Under the pieces are notes generated by a model, which saw only the letters and a program-made list of their open reading frames with translations, had not been told where the DNA came from and made no database searches. A stretch of 64,000 bases of DNA from Paenibacillus sp. NAIST15-1 (lineage in GTDB: Bacteria; Bacillota; Bacilli; Paenibacillales; Paenibacillaceae): contig NZ_BBYF01000010.1 of the NCBI RefSeq assembly GCF_001894745.1, positions 164,106 through 228,105 of the forward strand. Direction: 5' to 3'. Below are positions 18,537 to 26,193 of the stretch, in pieces; positions within the stretch are counted from its first letter, which is position 1, and the number at the start of each line of letters is the position of its first letter. The translations under genes and the position numbers were made by a program.

Positions 18537-18770
18537 ATGGTAATGAAGAGAGGGTTACTCTTGTCTCCACGTACAAAGGAACAGGACGAAGAAATTCGAA
18601 AACAGCGAAAACAAGAAATATTGCAAGCAGCCATGCTTGTGTATGCAGATAAAGGATATTCAGCTGCCGAGGTTGGTGATATCGCAGCAAGGGCCGGACT
18701 GGCGCGCGGTTTGATGTACCATTATGTTGATTTTCCACTTCTAGATACGACCGTATCGAGTTCCCAATAG
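18537..18770 (+). pseudogene. Truncated TetR-family regulator
   Basis: The first 60 or so residues are a standard TetR DNA-binding domain (KQEILQAAMLVYADKGYSAAEVGDIAARAGLARGLMYHYV). Right after the recognition helix the homology stops and the frame reads DFPLLDTTVSSSQ and ends. The ligand-binding domain (about 120 residues) is missing, and I cannot find it in the other frames downstream. It is therefore a remnant; a DNA-binding-only peptide is possible but unlikely to dimerise. Translation probably started at TTG 18564 or ATG 18543. Confidence 0.75.
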
Positions 18771-18871
18771 AAAAAACTACTACACATCTATCTCTTCTAG
18801 TCGTTGGCTGTTAGACACCCACTGATAAATCATCTTGAAGCTGTGCACTCTAATAATGAAAAATTGTGAAT

Positions 18872-18941
18872 AGCCCTGTTGGTTTATTCTGTACAAATGG
18901 TGTCGCGAAGACTTCCATTTTACATAAAATCCAACAGGGCT
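18872..18941. repeat. 70-base nearly continuous hairpin, possible IS/MITE remnant
   Basis: Outer arms AGCCCTGTTGG (18872-18882) and CCAACAGGGCT (18931-18941) are perfect. Inside, TTTAT/ATAAA, AAATGG/CCATTT and GTC/GAC also pair, so almost the whole 70 bases fold back. A short TTATTTCT tail follows. It lies 100 bases after the truncated tetR and before the convergent PNPOx-like gene: either a bidirectional terminator or the end of a former mobile element. Confidence 0.6.
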
Positions 18942-18979
18942 TTATTTCTAGTGTCTTACTTCGTATTAGAATTCGTCAT

Positions 18980-19609
18980 CTAATCGCCGTCATTCATCCG
19001 ATGATACGGACAGAGTGCTTCCATCATGGCTACGGTTTCCTTGTCTAAGTCTTTATCTCGTTCCAGCAGCCCATTCGACACGATTTCAAATTTCTCTTCT
19101 TTCATATTTTGCCCGAATTTATACTTGGCTGATAACTCATGCACGTTGATGCGGACAACGGAGGTGCTTTTGATCTGACCCGTATAGTCTGGATCCTCCG
19201 GATCAATCGGAGCATAGCCTCCCTCTGGCTGAAGCTTCTGCATAAAGGCGGTCAATGCTTCCGCTTTCTCTGTTAGATCCGACACCTTTTCCGCATGGCC
19301 TTTGATCAGAACCGATTTGAAGAAGGCTGTTGCAGGGCAGGCCAGCTTCGCTTCAGTGAAATAGGAGGGAATGATTGCGTACTCCTTCGCCACAGAGAAT
19401 GTAACACGCTGATCTGCCTTGATGTTCTTCATCTTGCGTCCTGATACGCTGCCGTGAAAATAAATAAAGCCGTTGTGATATACAAAATTAAGCGGGGTAA
19501 GCTCTGGCCATCCATCCTCATTGATCGTCCCGAGAATGCCAAAGCTCATTTCTTGCATAAATTGCTCGGTTTCCACTGTGTCCATGACTTCGAATTCTTT
19601 TCTTCGCAT
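18980..19609 (-). CDS. Pyridoxamine 5'-phosphate oxidase-like flavin protein
   Basis: Split-barrel FMN-binding protein of about 209 residues: MQEMSFGILGTINEDGWPELTPLNFVYHNGFIYFHGSVSGRKMKNI is typical of the PNPOx-like family, as is VTFSVAKEYAIIP. The ATG at 19609 follows GGAGGAGG by 9 bases; a TTG at 19615 is also in frame. It is divergent from the MocR-type regulator at 19741, with 131 bases between. That pairing is common and suggests the regulator controls it. The natural substrate cannot be inferred; it may use a PLP-related compound or a flavin/F420-like cofactor. Confidence 0.85.
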   Translation of the reverse strand: MRRKEFEVMDTVETEQFMQEMSFGILGTINEDGWPELTPLNFVYHNGFIYFHGSVSGRKMKNIKADQRVTFSVAKEYAIIPSYFTEAKLACPATAFFKSVLIKGHAEKVSDLTEKAEALTAFMQKLQPEGGYAPIDPEDPDYTGQIKSTSVVRINVHELSAKYKFGQNMKEEKFEIVSNGLLERDKDLDKETVAMMEALCPYHRMNDGD

Positions 19610-19740
19610 TAACAAAGACCTCCTCCGATTACTCCATTCGATCTTGTTTGTGTAGTATTTAGCTTACCTCACGAATTGACAATGAAAAAGATCCAATTTA
19701 GATTAGTTTTACTAGACCATTGGTGACGGAGGATGAGTTT

Positions 19741-21225
19741 ATGCAATTCCACATTCCTTACCATTCCTATCTGGATCAATATCCATCCAAACGCCTCGCA
19801 CTATATCATGCCATCCGAGATTCCATTGCCGCACAAGTATTTGTAAAGGATACAAGACTGCCATCGAGCCGGGAAATGGCTGCCCTGTTCGGGCTATCTC
19901 GGGGAACTGTCAATGAGGTGTACGATATGTTGTCTGCTGAAGGTTATATTTCAAGCGGGGTGGGAAAGGGAACCTTTGTTGCGTTCCAGCCCTCAACCAA
20001 GAGAGGAACTGATACTCCCTGTCAAGAGCTGAACGTATTGTCCGACTGGGGGATGCGTCTGAAGGAGATCGAGGAACGGCGGGATGAAAATAGCGGAATG
20101 CGCATCAAGGCCGGCTTGAGAGTAGCGAATTTCAAAGAGTTCGGTTCTGGTACACAATGGTTTCCGGATAAAGAGTGGAATCGCAGCTTGTATGCGCAGG
20201 CCAGATTGCTGCACAGCAGTGACCGAATGAACCGATTGGTGTCCACATTAGGCGATGATAGGCTTAGAGACAGTATTGCCCAATATATAAGACGAGCACG
20301 GGGCATAGCTGCTGATCCGAGTCAGGTGATTGTGTTCAATGGTTCGAAGCAGGCACTCGCTTTGACGGCACAGTTGTTCATTAATCCTGGGGATCGCGTA
20401 GTTGTTGAGAATCCGGGATATACGGGAGCCATACATATCTTCCAGACGCTAGGGGCGAGCTGTGTTCATGCACCTATTGATGGACAGGGGATAATACCGC
20501 ATGATTGGCAGGCTAAGCTGCTTCTTGTGACGCCTAACCGCCAGTTTCCGACAGGGGCTGTGTTGACAATGGAGCGCCGTCAGCAACTGCTCGCTTGGGC
20601 TTCGGAGAACAATGCGCTCATTCTAGAAGACGATTATGACAGCGTGTTCCGTCATCGGGGCAAATCGCTGGAGCCGTTGAAAGTGTTAGATAGTGAGGGT
20701 CGAGTCATCTATATCGGAAGCTTCAGCAACACGCTGCTCCCACATATACGCATCGGTTTTGCGGTTGTGCCGACATCGCTCGTTTCCGTGTTCGCTAAAG
20801 CGAAGGGGGTATTCGAGCCGAATCCGAGCAACTTGCTGGAGCAGCGCACGTTGGCTTCTTGGATGCACAATGGCCAATATGAACGGCATCTACGAAGAAT
20901 GAAGCGGGTGTATGGGAAGAAGTTCAAGCTGCTGCAGGATCTGTTGACGGCACATGTATCGCACTTGTTCCATTGGATCGAAGCGGATGCCGGATTAAGC
21001 ATTTTCGGATGGTGGCGAGGCAGCATAGAGCAATATGTCACGTTTCGTACAAAGTGCTCGGAAGAAGGCATTTACTGGTCTGATACCTGCATTCAGAAAG
21101 AAACTGGTGAAGGTATGAATCAGTATGGTGCGTACTTTTATTTCCCTCGAATGTCTGAAGACGACATAATTTATGGGGTTATGAAGATGAAGGAGGTTTG
21201 GGCGAGTCTGGTGGTGGGAGGATGA
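19741..21225 (+). CDS. MocR/PdxR-type transcriptional regulator with PLP lysine replaced
   Basis: 494-residue fusion of an N-terminal GntR-type winged helix (LYHAIRDSIAAQ, DTRLPSSREMAALFGLSRGTVNEVYDML, ISSGVGKGTFV) and a class I aminotransferase-like domain (VIVFNGSKQALALTAQLFINPGDRVVVENPGY, TPNRQFPTGAVLT, LILEDDYDSVF). The segment that normally reads SFSK with the Schiff-base lysine reads GSFSNTLLPHIRIGF; residue 330 is Asn (AAC at 20728-20730). So it may bind PLP without an aldimine or bind another ligand. GGAGG stands 9 bases before the ATG at 19741; upstream TTG 19720 is less likely. Divergent from the PNPOx-like gene. Confidence 0.9.
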   Translation: MQFHIPYHSYLDQYPSKRLALYHAIRDSIAAQVFVKDTRLPSSREMAALFGLSRGTVNEVYDMLSAEGYISSGVGKGTFVAFQPSTKRGTDTPCQELNVLSDWGMRLKEIEERRDENSGMRIKAGLRVANFKEFGSGTQWFPDKEWNRSLYAQARLLHSSDRMNRLVSTLGDDRLRDSIAQYIRRARGIAADPSQVIVFNGSKQALALTAQLFINPGDRVVVENPGYTGAIHIFQTLGASCVHAPIDGQGIIPHDWQAKLLLVTPNRQFPTGAVLTMERRQQLLAWASENNALILEDDYDSVFRHRGKSLEPLKVLDSEGRVIYIGSFSNTLLPHIRIGFAVVPTSLVSVFAKAKGVFEPNPSNLLEQRTLASWMHNGQYERHLRRMKRVYGKKFKLLQDLLTAHVSHLFHWIEADAGLSIFGWWRGSIEQYVTFRTKCSEEGIYWSDTCIQKETGEGMNQYGAYFYFPRMSEDDIIYGVMKMKEVWASLVVGG

Positions 21226-21391
21226 AGGCAAGTGAAGTGTCAGTTTAGCAGACAGAATAGATAGCGCAAAGTATTGAGGAGAACGAACAGATTGTCTTCC
21301 CTTGTGTGCGAATCGAATTTTACACTTTCCCGGTTACACGGTCTTAGATCGGCTTCACCCTGCATACAGTGCAAGGAGGGAGCGTGATCCA

Positions 21392-21745
21392 ATGATCGAG
21401 AATGAGAAGATAAAGAGATATTATAAGCTGAAGCAGCAGCAAAAGGAAATTGAGGATGAGCTGTCGGCGCTGCGAAGCGATATTATTCAATACTGTGAAG
21501 AGCAGGGAGAGTCAGAGATAGACGTGGGCAATTTCCATGTGAAGCTGGTTCAGCAACAGTATAGACAATATGATGATGCCAAGCTGTATGCGGCTCTGCC
21601 TGACCCGGAAGTATGGCGCTTGCTGTCCAAGCCGGATACTGCGAAGATAAAGAGCTTGATACAACTGGGTGTCATTTCAGATGAGAGCATTTCAGACACG
21701 TACAGCGTGCATCCGAAGGTATTGCTTCATGTGGATAAAAAGTAA
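21392..21745 (+). CDS. Hypothetical protein with coiled-coil N-terminus
   Basis: 117 residues: IENEKIKRYYKLKQQQKEIEDELSALRSDII (about 3-33) is a helical, coiled-coil-like stretch. A small globular part (GESEIDVGNFHVKLVQQQYRQYDDAKLYAALPD) and a C-terminal tail follow. I do not recognise the family; the layout recalls small phage-like or sporulation-associated proteins, but that is a guess. AAGGAGGG lies 11 bases before the ATG at 21392. It has its own terminator at 21772. Confidence 0.6.
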   Translation: MIENEKIKRYYKLKQQQKEIEDELSALRSDIIQYCEEQGESEIDVGNFHVKLVQQQYRQYDDAKLYAALPDPEVWRLLSKPDTAKIKSLIQLGVISDESISDTYSVHPKVLLHVDKK

Positions 21746-21771
21746 TTGATTTCGGGAAAATCGAAGTAGAG

Positions 21772-21808
21772 GGCATCGGCAGAGCAAGGATACTGTCGAT
21801 GTCTTTTT
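21772..21808 (+). terminator. Intrinsic terminator
   Basis: GGCATCGGCAG (21772-21782) pairs, with two G-T wobbles, with CTGTCGATGTC (21793-21803) and is followed directly by TTTTT. Confidence 0.75.
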
Positions 21809-21846
21809 GCTGTATGGAGCAAACGATGCTCATGGAGGGAATGTAT

Positions 21847-21936
21847 ATGAAAATCGAAATTCATTTATTTTTCAGGAAACATTTTACATATATTCAACGT
21901 ATAAGAAGAAACGAAATATATGAGCGTCATCGATAG
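21847..21936 (+). CDS. Possible 29-residue peptide
   Basis: A very short frame (MKIEIHLFFRKHFTYIQRI followed by a basic tail) has GGAGGG 7 bases before its ATG. It is strongly basic and aromatic. There is no other support, and the region may simply be the promoter area of the Spo0E-like gene. Confidence 0.2.
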   Translation: MKIEIHLFFRKHFTYIQRIRRNEIYERHR

Positions 21937-22032
21937 AGTAGACAACATGGAGAAGGTTAGTAGGTTGCTAGATTTGCAATCAGCATTCGGGATGTTCTTC
22001 ATTTACACACCGATTATGCGAGGTGATTCATA

Positions 22033-22269
22033 ATGTGTTATCTTCACTGCCCCCATGATCTTCAAATGCTTGAGAAAATCGAACGACTTAAAAAGCAACT
22101 TATTTCGATTGTCAATGAAAAGAACGATTTCAAAGATGATGAGGTTGTGAGGATTAGTCAGGAATTAGATTTGTATTTGCTGGATTATCAAAAAAAACGA
22201 TTGTTTGCTTCTACTTCTACCTCTGCTGTACCTGCTCAGAAGCAGAGGAAAGAGTCGATGGCGGAGTAG
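22033..22269 (+). CDS. Spo0E-like aspartyl-phosphate phosphatase
   Basis: 78 residues with the Spo0E family layout: an N-terminal helix LEKIERLKKQLISIVNEK, the signature ISQELDLYLLDYQ (SQELD motif with the catalytic-region Asp) and a variable tail. Family members dephosphorylate Spo0A~P and so delay sporulation. GAGGTG precedes the ATG. The CYLHCPHDLQ start is an extension not seen in all members. The gene stands alone. Its presence supports a spore-forming host. Confidence 0.8.
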   Translation: MCYLHCPHDLQMLEKIERLKKQLISIVNEKNDFKDDEVVRISQELDLYLLDYQKKRLFASTSTSAVPAQKQRKESMAE

Positions 22270-22355
22270 TACGTACATCCTCAAACTGCTGTCGACTCTT
22301 TAGACTCTGTAGACATCAATACAACAACTGGGTATACCACTTGGTAAGGTACAAA

Positions 22356-23183
22356 CTACCCATATAAGTACCATTCGTCAATCCATGGATAATCCCCATA
22401 GTGCTCGCGGATAAAACGAATCACGGAGTCAATCATCTCCCATGCTCGCTGATAGCATGGATATTCATTCAGCTCCATATGAGGAGTAATCGACCCCCCA
22501 GTTGGTATCACGCTTAAATAGGATACAATCCGTTCTTCCTGCAAGCTGCCGAAGCGGGTAGTTGATAAAAAAGTAGACAGCCACTTATCATGTGGATAGC
22601 TCTTTCCATCCAAAATATAGGACAGCTGACATAGCTCCCTTACAATCTTGGAGCAGTGCAGACTAGTGGAAATCGCATCGCCGCGCTTCAGCGGATGCCG
22701 CATCCAATCGAGCGTAAACTGCAAGCTGAGGTAAAGAGGCTTGATAACCTTGATCGGATTGGACAAGAAGTGCGCAGATTGCTGCGCAATTGTATGCTTG
22801 AATCGTGACTCAGGATCATGAATAGGGATCGCCTGCTGGAATTCCCACACTTGCGGATAGTTATTTTCCCCGTAATATCCTTCCAACATAGTGAACGACT
22901 CAAAGTGATAATGGCCCTCCCAATCTCCAATCGGTTGGAATGCGTTATCTTTTGTCGTGCTTAAACCTGCTTCCCGATATCCGCTGATAATCGCTTGTCG
23001 AATATCTTCGTCACAGAAGAATACAAAATCAATATCCGAATACTGATCGCAATTGCCGCGGGATACACTGCCCTTCACGACAAGTGAACATTGATTCCAG
23101 TAGTGAGAGAGGACAGGGTGTCTGGATAGATCATTGGCATGTACATAGGCTTGCTGCAATAGCTCTTTGCTCTTGTCATTCAT
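22356..23183 (-). CDS. Nucleotidyltransferase-domain protein
   Basis: 275 residues. The N-terminal half has the polymerase-beta-type nucleotidyltransferase signature SLVVKGSVSRGNCDQYSDIDFVFF (GSxSRG then DxD), as in aminoglycoside nucleotidyltransferases and minimal NTases. The C-terminal half is helical (LYLSLQFTLDWMRHPLKRGDAIS, CSKIVRELCQLSYILDGK). GAAGG lies 8 bases before the ATG at 23183. The substrate (antibiotic, protein or tRNA) cannot be read from the sequence; resistance should not be assumed. Single gene on the minus strand. Confidence 0.75.
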   Translation of the reverse strand: MNDKSKELLQQAYVHANDLSRHPVLSHYWNQCSLVVKGSVSRGNCDQYSDIDFVFFCDEDIRQAIISGYREAGLSTTKDNAFQPIGDWEGHYHFESFTMLEGYYGENNYPQVWEFQQAIPIHDPESRFKHTIAQQSAHFLSNPIKVIKPLYLSLQFTLDWMRHPLKRGDAISTSLHCSKIVRELCQLSYILDGKSYPHDKWLSTFLSTTRFGSLQEERIVSYLSVIPTGGSITPHMELNEYPCYQRAWEMIDSVIRFIREHYGDYPWIDEWYLYG

Positions 23184-23370
23184 AGATGGACCTTCTCTCA
23201 ATGTGTAAAGAGTACGGATGCTCTTTCGATTGTAGTTCGAAGGAGAGATCAGTGCAAGGACGTTGATAACGGGTGGCAGCTGGGAACAGAGCCCTTTGGC
23301 TTCCTCATAGAAATCGAAAGGGCTGAGATATTTGCATCTGTTTACTATTATCTACTCATAGCGAGCTCCA

Positions 23371-24624
23371 TCATAACGCCGCCCGAATATCATCCAGCAA
23401 GTAGCGCTGGCTTATTTCCTCCAGGCGTGCGAACTCTTCTTCCAGCTGATTTTTCAGGTTGCTGTCAGGCACATATCGCGGTGTCAGTACTTGATGATGC
23501 TGTAGACTCTGTAATCTGTACGGTGTCGGCGGATGAGTGGAATCCAATTGTACAGTGATGGAATCGCGAATCCGTTGGATTCGTTTCTGCTCGCTTGCGG
23601 GGACATGCTCCATCTTTTGGCGGAATTCCCCGAACAAATCCGAATTAAAGCGGTAGCGTGCGATTTGTTCAGCCGTCAGCCAGAATACGGGAGCGAAGTG
23701 AGATTTGCTTAAGGCCGAGCATGCGGCATCTGTTCCTGCAATCTCGCCCGCGACTCGGTCGGCCAAATACTCGGCGCGCTGGCTCTCATCCCAGACCGTA
23801 ATACCAAGGCCGTAATACAGGATGAAAATCAGATTGGCCAGCTGCAACTGGGCATATCGCATCGGTGTGGATATAGGCCTGAGCACTTCTCCTTCTTCGC
23901 AGTATGGATATACGAACTCGTACCACGAAGCCATAATTCGCCTCGCTGACACGATAAACCAGGAACGGGTCACATCCTTATGCGCATGATGCGCGGTCTC
24001 GTGGGCGAGGATTGCGATCTTCTCCGATAGGCTCAATGCCGAAAATAGAGGTACTCCAATCCCGATGATCTTGGTTCGGCGCCGGCCGAACTTGGTAAAG
24101 TACGCATTGTATGAATTCGTCATCCGAATCTCGTCGATCGGCGGTGCTTGAACAGCTGCGGCAATGTCATCGGCGAGACGATACAATCCGGGATATTCCT
24201 CCCGCCGCAGAGGCTGGCCCGACAGTCTCCACCTGGAGGGCAGCATTAAGTCGGTGAATAGTAGAAACGGGACAATGGCAAGCATAGTAAGCAATAACGA
24301 ATTGCTATAAAAAAACCAATACACCGCAATAATCGGTAGGCTGAAGGTACCTGCAAGGATACTTCCGGCTAACAAATAAGCGAGCGCTTTACGCCAGGTT
24401 AAGGGATACGTAATCCGATCGGTATGCAGATTCTCCTCAAGCAATAGCTGTGATTTTTTGACTCCCATGCGGTAATTGAGCCGTTCCACAAGGCCTAGTG
24501 AAGAGATGGGGCGCCAGTCCGGATCGATGTTCCAATTGCATTCCTCGCACCAGGTAACATACCCCGGCACGGATTCCATTTTGTGCCCGCATTCCGGGCA
24601 GTATTCCGTCGTTTGATTGGTCAT
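23371..24624 (-). CDS. M48-family membrane metallopeptidase with zinc ribbon
   Basis: 417 residues from the ATG at 24624, preceded by GGAG. An N-terminal zinc ribbon (C9, C12, C26, C29: CPECGH and WCEECNW) is followed by two or more membrane helices (AYLLAGSILAGTFSLPIIAV; LLLTMLAIVPFLLF). Then comes the M48 peptidase: NSYNAYFTKFGRRR, IGVPLFSALSLSEKIAILAHETAHHAH with the HExxH zinc site at H208-E209-H212, and WDESQRAEYLADRVAG with the third ligand Glu. HtpX-like enzymes degrade misfolded membrane proteins. In-frame starts at 24702 and 24651 are possible but lack ribosome sites. Confidence 0.85.
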   Translation of the reverse strand: MTNQTTEYCPECGHKMESVPGYVTWCEECNWNIDPDWRPISSLGLVERLNYRMGVKKSQLLLEENLHTDRITYPLTWRKALAYLLAGSILAGTFSLPIIAVYWFFYSNSLLLTMLAIVPFLLFTDLMLPSRWRLSGQPLRREEYPGLYRLADDIAAAVQAPPIDEIRMTNSYNAYFTKFGRRRTKIIGIGVPLFSALSLSEKIAILAHETAHHAHKDVTRSWFIVSARRIMASWYEFVYPYCEEGEVLRPISTPMRYAQLQLANLIFILYYGLGITVWDESQRAEYLADRVAGEIAGTDAACSALSKSHFAPVFWLTAEQIARYRFNSDLFGEFRQKMEHVPASEQKRIQRIRDSITVQLDSTHPPTPYRLQSLQHHQVLTPRYVPDSNLKNQLEEEFARLEEISQRYLLDDIRAAL

Positions 24625-24985
24625 TTTCTCACTCCAACATGATGGATTCATAAAAGCTTCCTTATCATGTATCGGTAAATGACACCAGAACGTGAATCGC
24701 ATGGGAAATTAGGGAGGGGCAATCTGACGTCTGATCAGCATTATAGTTCTGTCATCATAAAACTTAACGATGCTGCGTTTCTTCATGAATATAGTGCCGC
24801 TGCCATTCAGGGTTCCATGTACGATGGAACTTAATTTCTTTTTTATATACAGAGAATAAATGGAAATCCCATTTCCAACCTATGAAATCATGAAAATAAG
24901 TGATAAATTAATATACCGTCTACTATGTGCGTAAATATGAACATGAACATCGACACGAACATCAATGGAAAAGAGGAAATGGATA
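24625..24985. other. Divergent intergenic region with two small hairpins
   Basis: No gene seen. GTTCCAT-GTACG-ATGGAAC (24812-24830) is followed by a T-rich stretch, and TGGAAAT-CCC-ATTTCCA (24861-24877) is a compact inverted repeat about 110 bases upstream of the LLM oxidoreductase. Either could be an operator for the divergent M48 and LLM genes; the first could end transcription. Confidence 0.45.
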
Positions 24986-26041
24986 GTGGAACTAGGTATA
25001 AGCACGTTTGTTGAGACTACGCCTGATGTGAATACCGGAATCACGATTAGCCACGCAGAACGGCTGCGGCAGGTGGTCGAGGAGATGATCCTCGCAGATC
25101 AGGTAGGGCTGGATGTATATGGGATAGGGGAGCATCATCGTCCGGACTTTGCGGCATCCTCTCCTGCGGTTGTATTAGCTGCAGCAGCAACTCAGACGAC
25201 AAGAATTCGGCTTACAAGCGCAGTGACGATCCTGTCGTCTACCGATCCTGTGCGTGTATTTCAAGACTTTGCAACTGTGGATGGCCTCTCTAATGGTCGT
25301 GCAGAAATTATGGTTGGTCGTGGTTCGTTTCTGGAATCATTCCCTTTGTTCGGTTGTGATCTGAACGATTATGAAGAACTGTTCGATGAGAAGCTGGATT
25401 TGTTGCTGCAGATTCAGAAGTCGGAGAAGGTAAGCTGGAGCGGGAAGCATCGTCCTGCGATTCATGAACTAGGCATCTATCCGCGTCCTGTGCAGGAGCA
25501 TTTGCCAGTGTGGATTGGAAGCGCAGGAAGTCCGGAATCCGCGGTCAGAGCAGGGAAAATGGGACTTCCATTCGTTTTGGCGATCATCGGACCAGTGAAG
25601 CCGCTTGATTATGCATCTCAGGCTGAACTATACAAGAAAGCTGCTGCGGAAGCAGGTCACGATGTAAACCGTCTGACGATTGCTTCGCATTCTCATGGGT
25701 TTATCGCGAAGGAGCAGAAGCAAGCGATCGAGACATTCTTCCCGTCCACATTTGCAAGAACGAATGTGAGAGCGAAGGAAAAAGGAGCGCCTCCGTACAC
25801 GAGAGCGAATTACGACGCGGCTTGCAGCCCTGAGGGTGCTCTCTATGTTGGCGATCCCGAGACGGTAGCCCAAAAAATTATCGAGCTCCGTAAGCACGTA
25901 GGGGTTACGCGATTCATGCTGCATATGCCGCATGGCACTATGCCTCACGAAGAGGTTATGGAAGCGATACGGCTGTTCGGAACAGAAGTAGCGCCTCGTG
26001 TCAGAGAAGAAGTGGCTCGATGGGAACAAAATCAAGGTTGA
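24986..26041 (+). CDS. LLM-class flavin-dependent oxidoreductase
   Basis: Luciferase-like monooxygenase of about 351 residues. Seen: VELGISTFVETTPDV, VGLDVYGIGEHHRPDFAASSPAVVLAAAA, RIRLTSAVTILSSTDPVRVFQDFATVDGLSNGRAEIMVGRGSF, YPRPVQEHLPVWIGSAGSPESA and FMLHMPHGTMP; this is the TIM-barrel LLM pattern. GTG at 24986 after AGAGGA is preferred, because the family typically begins at ELGI; ATG at 24965 would add seven residues. Substrate unknown. Followed by a strong terminator, so it is a single-gene unit. Confidence 0.9.
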   Translation: MELGISTFVETTPDVNTGITISHAERLRQVVEEMILADQVGLDVYGIGEHHRPDFAASSPAVVLAAAATQTTRIRLTSAVTILSSTDPVRVFQDFATVDGLSNGRAEIMVGRGSFLESFPLFGCDLNDYEELFDEKLDLLLQIQKSEKVSWSGKHRPAIHELGIYPRPVQEHLPVWIGSAGSPESAVRAGKMGLPFVLAIIGPVKPLDYASQAELYKKAAAEAGHDVNRLTIASHSHGFIAKEQKQAIETFFPSTFARTNVRAKEKGAPPYTRANYDAACSPEGALYVGDPETVAQKIIELRKHVGVTRFMLHMPHGTMPHEEVMEAIRLFGTEVAPRVREEVARWEQNQG

Positions 26042-26053
26042 GCTGGATGCGAG

Positions 26054-26086
26054 AAGACGCTGCCCGAATGAGGCAGCGTCTTTTTT
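26054..26086 (+). terminator. Intrinsic terminator after LLM gene
   Basis: GACGCTGCC pairs with GGCAGCGTC (26072-26080) around a 7-base loop, followed by TTTTTT. It stands between convergent genes. Confidence 0.9.
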
Positions 26087-26193
26087 ATCGTTTCTAACCG
26101 TAGTTTCCCGTAACCCAGCCAATACATATGTAGGTTTATGGAAATGCATGCTTGCTCACTCGAAACAGCCATTGATGCCATCAGTTTTGGTAA

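Noticed and set aside
18872..18941. tRNA or known small RNA
   Set aside because: It is a single long fold-back without cloverleaf or CCA-type features.
22356..23183. Aminoglycoside resistance gene
   Set aside because: Only the general nucleotidyltransferase motif is seen; substrate cannot be assigned, so no resistance name is given.
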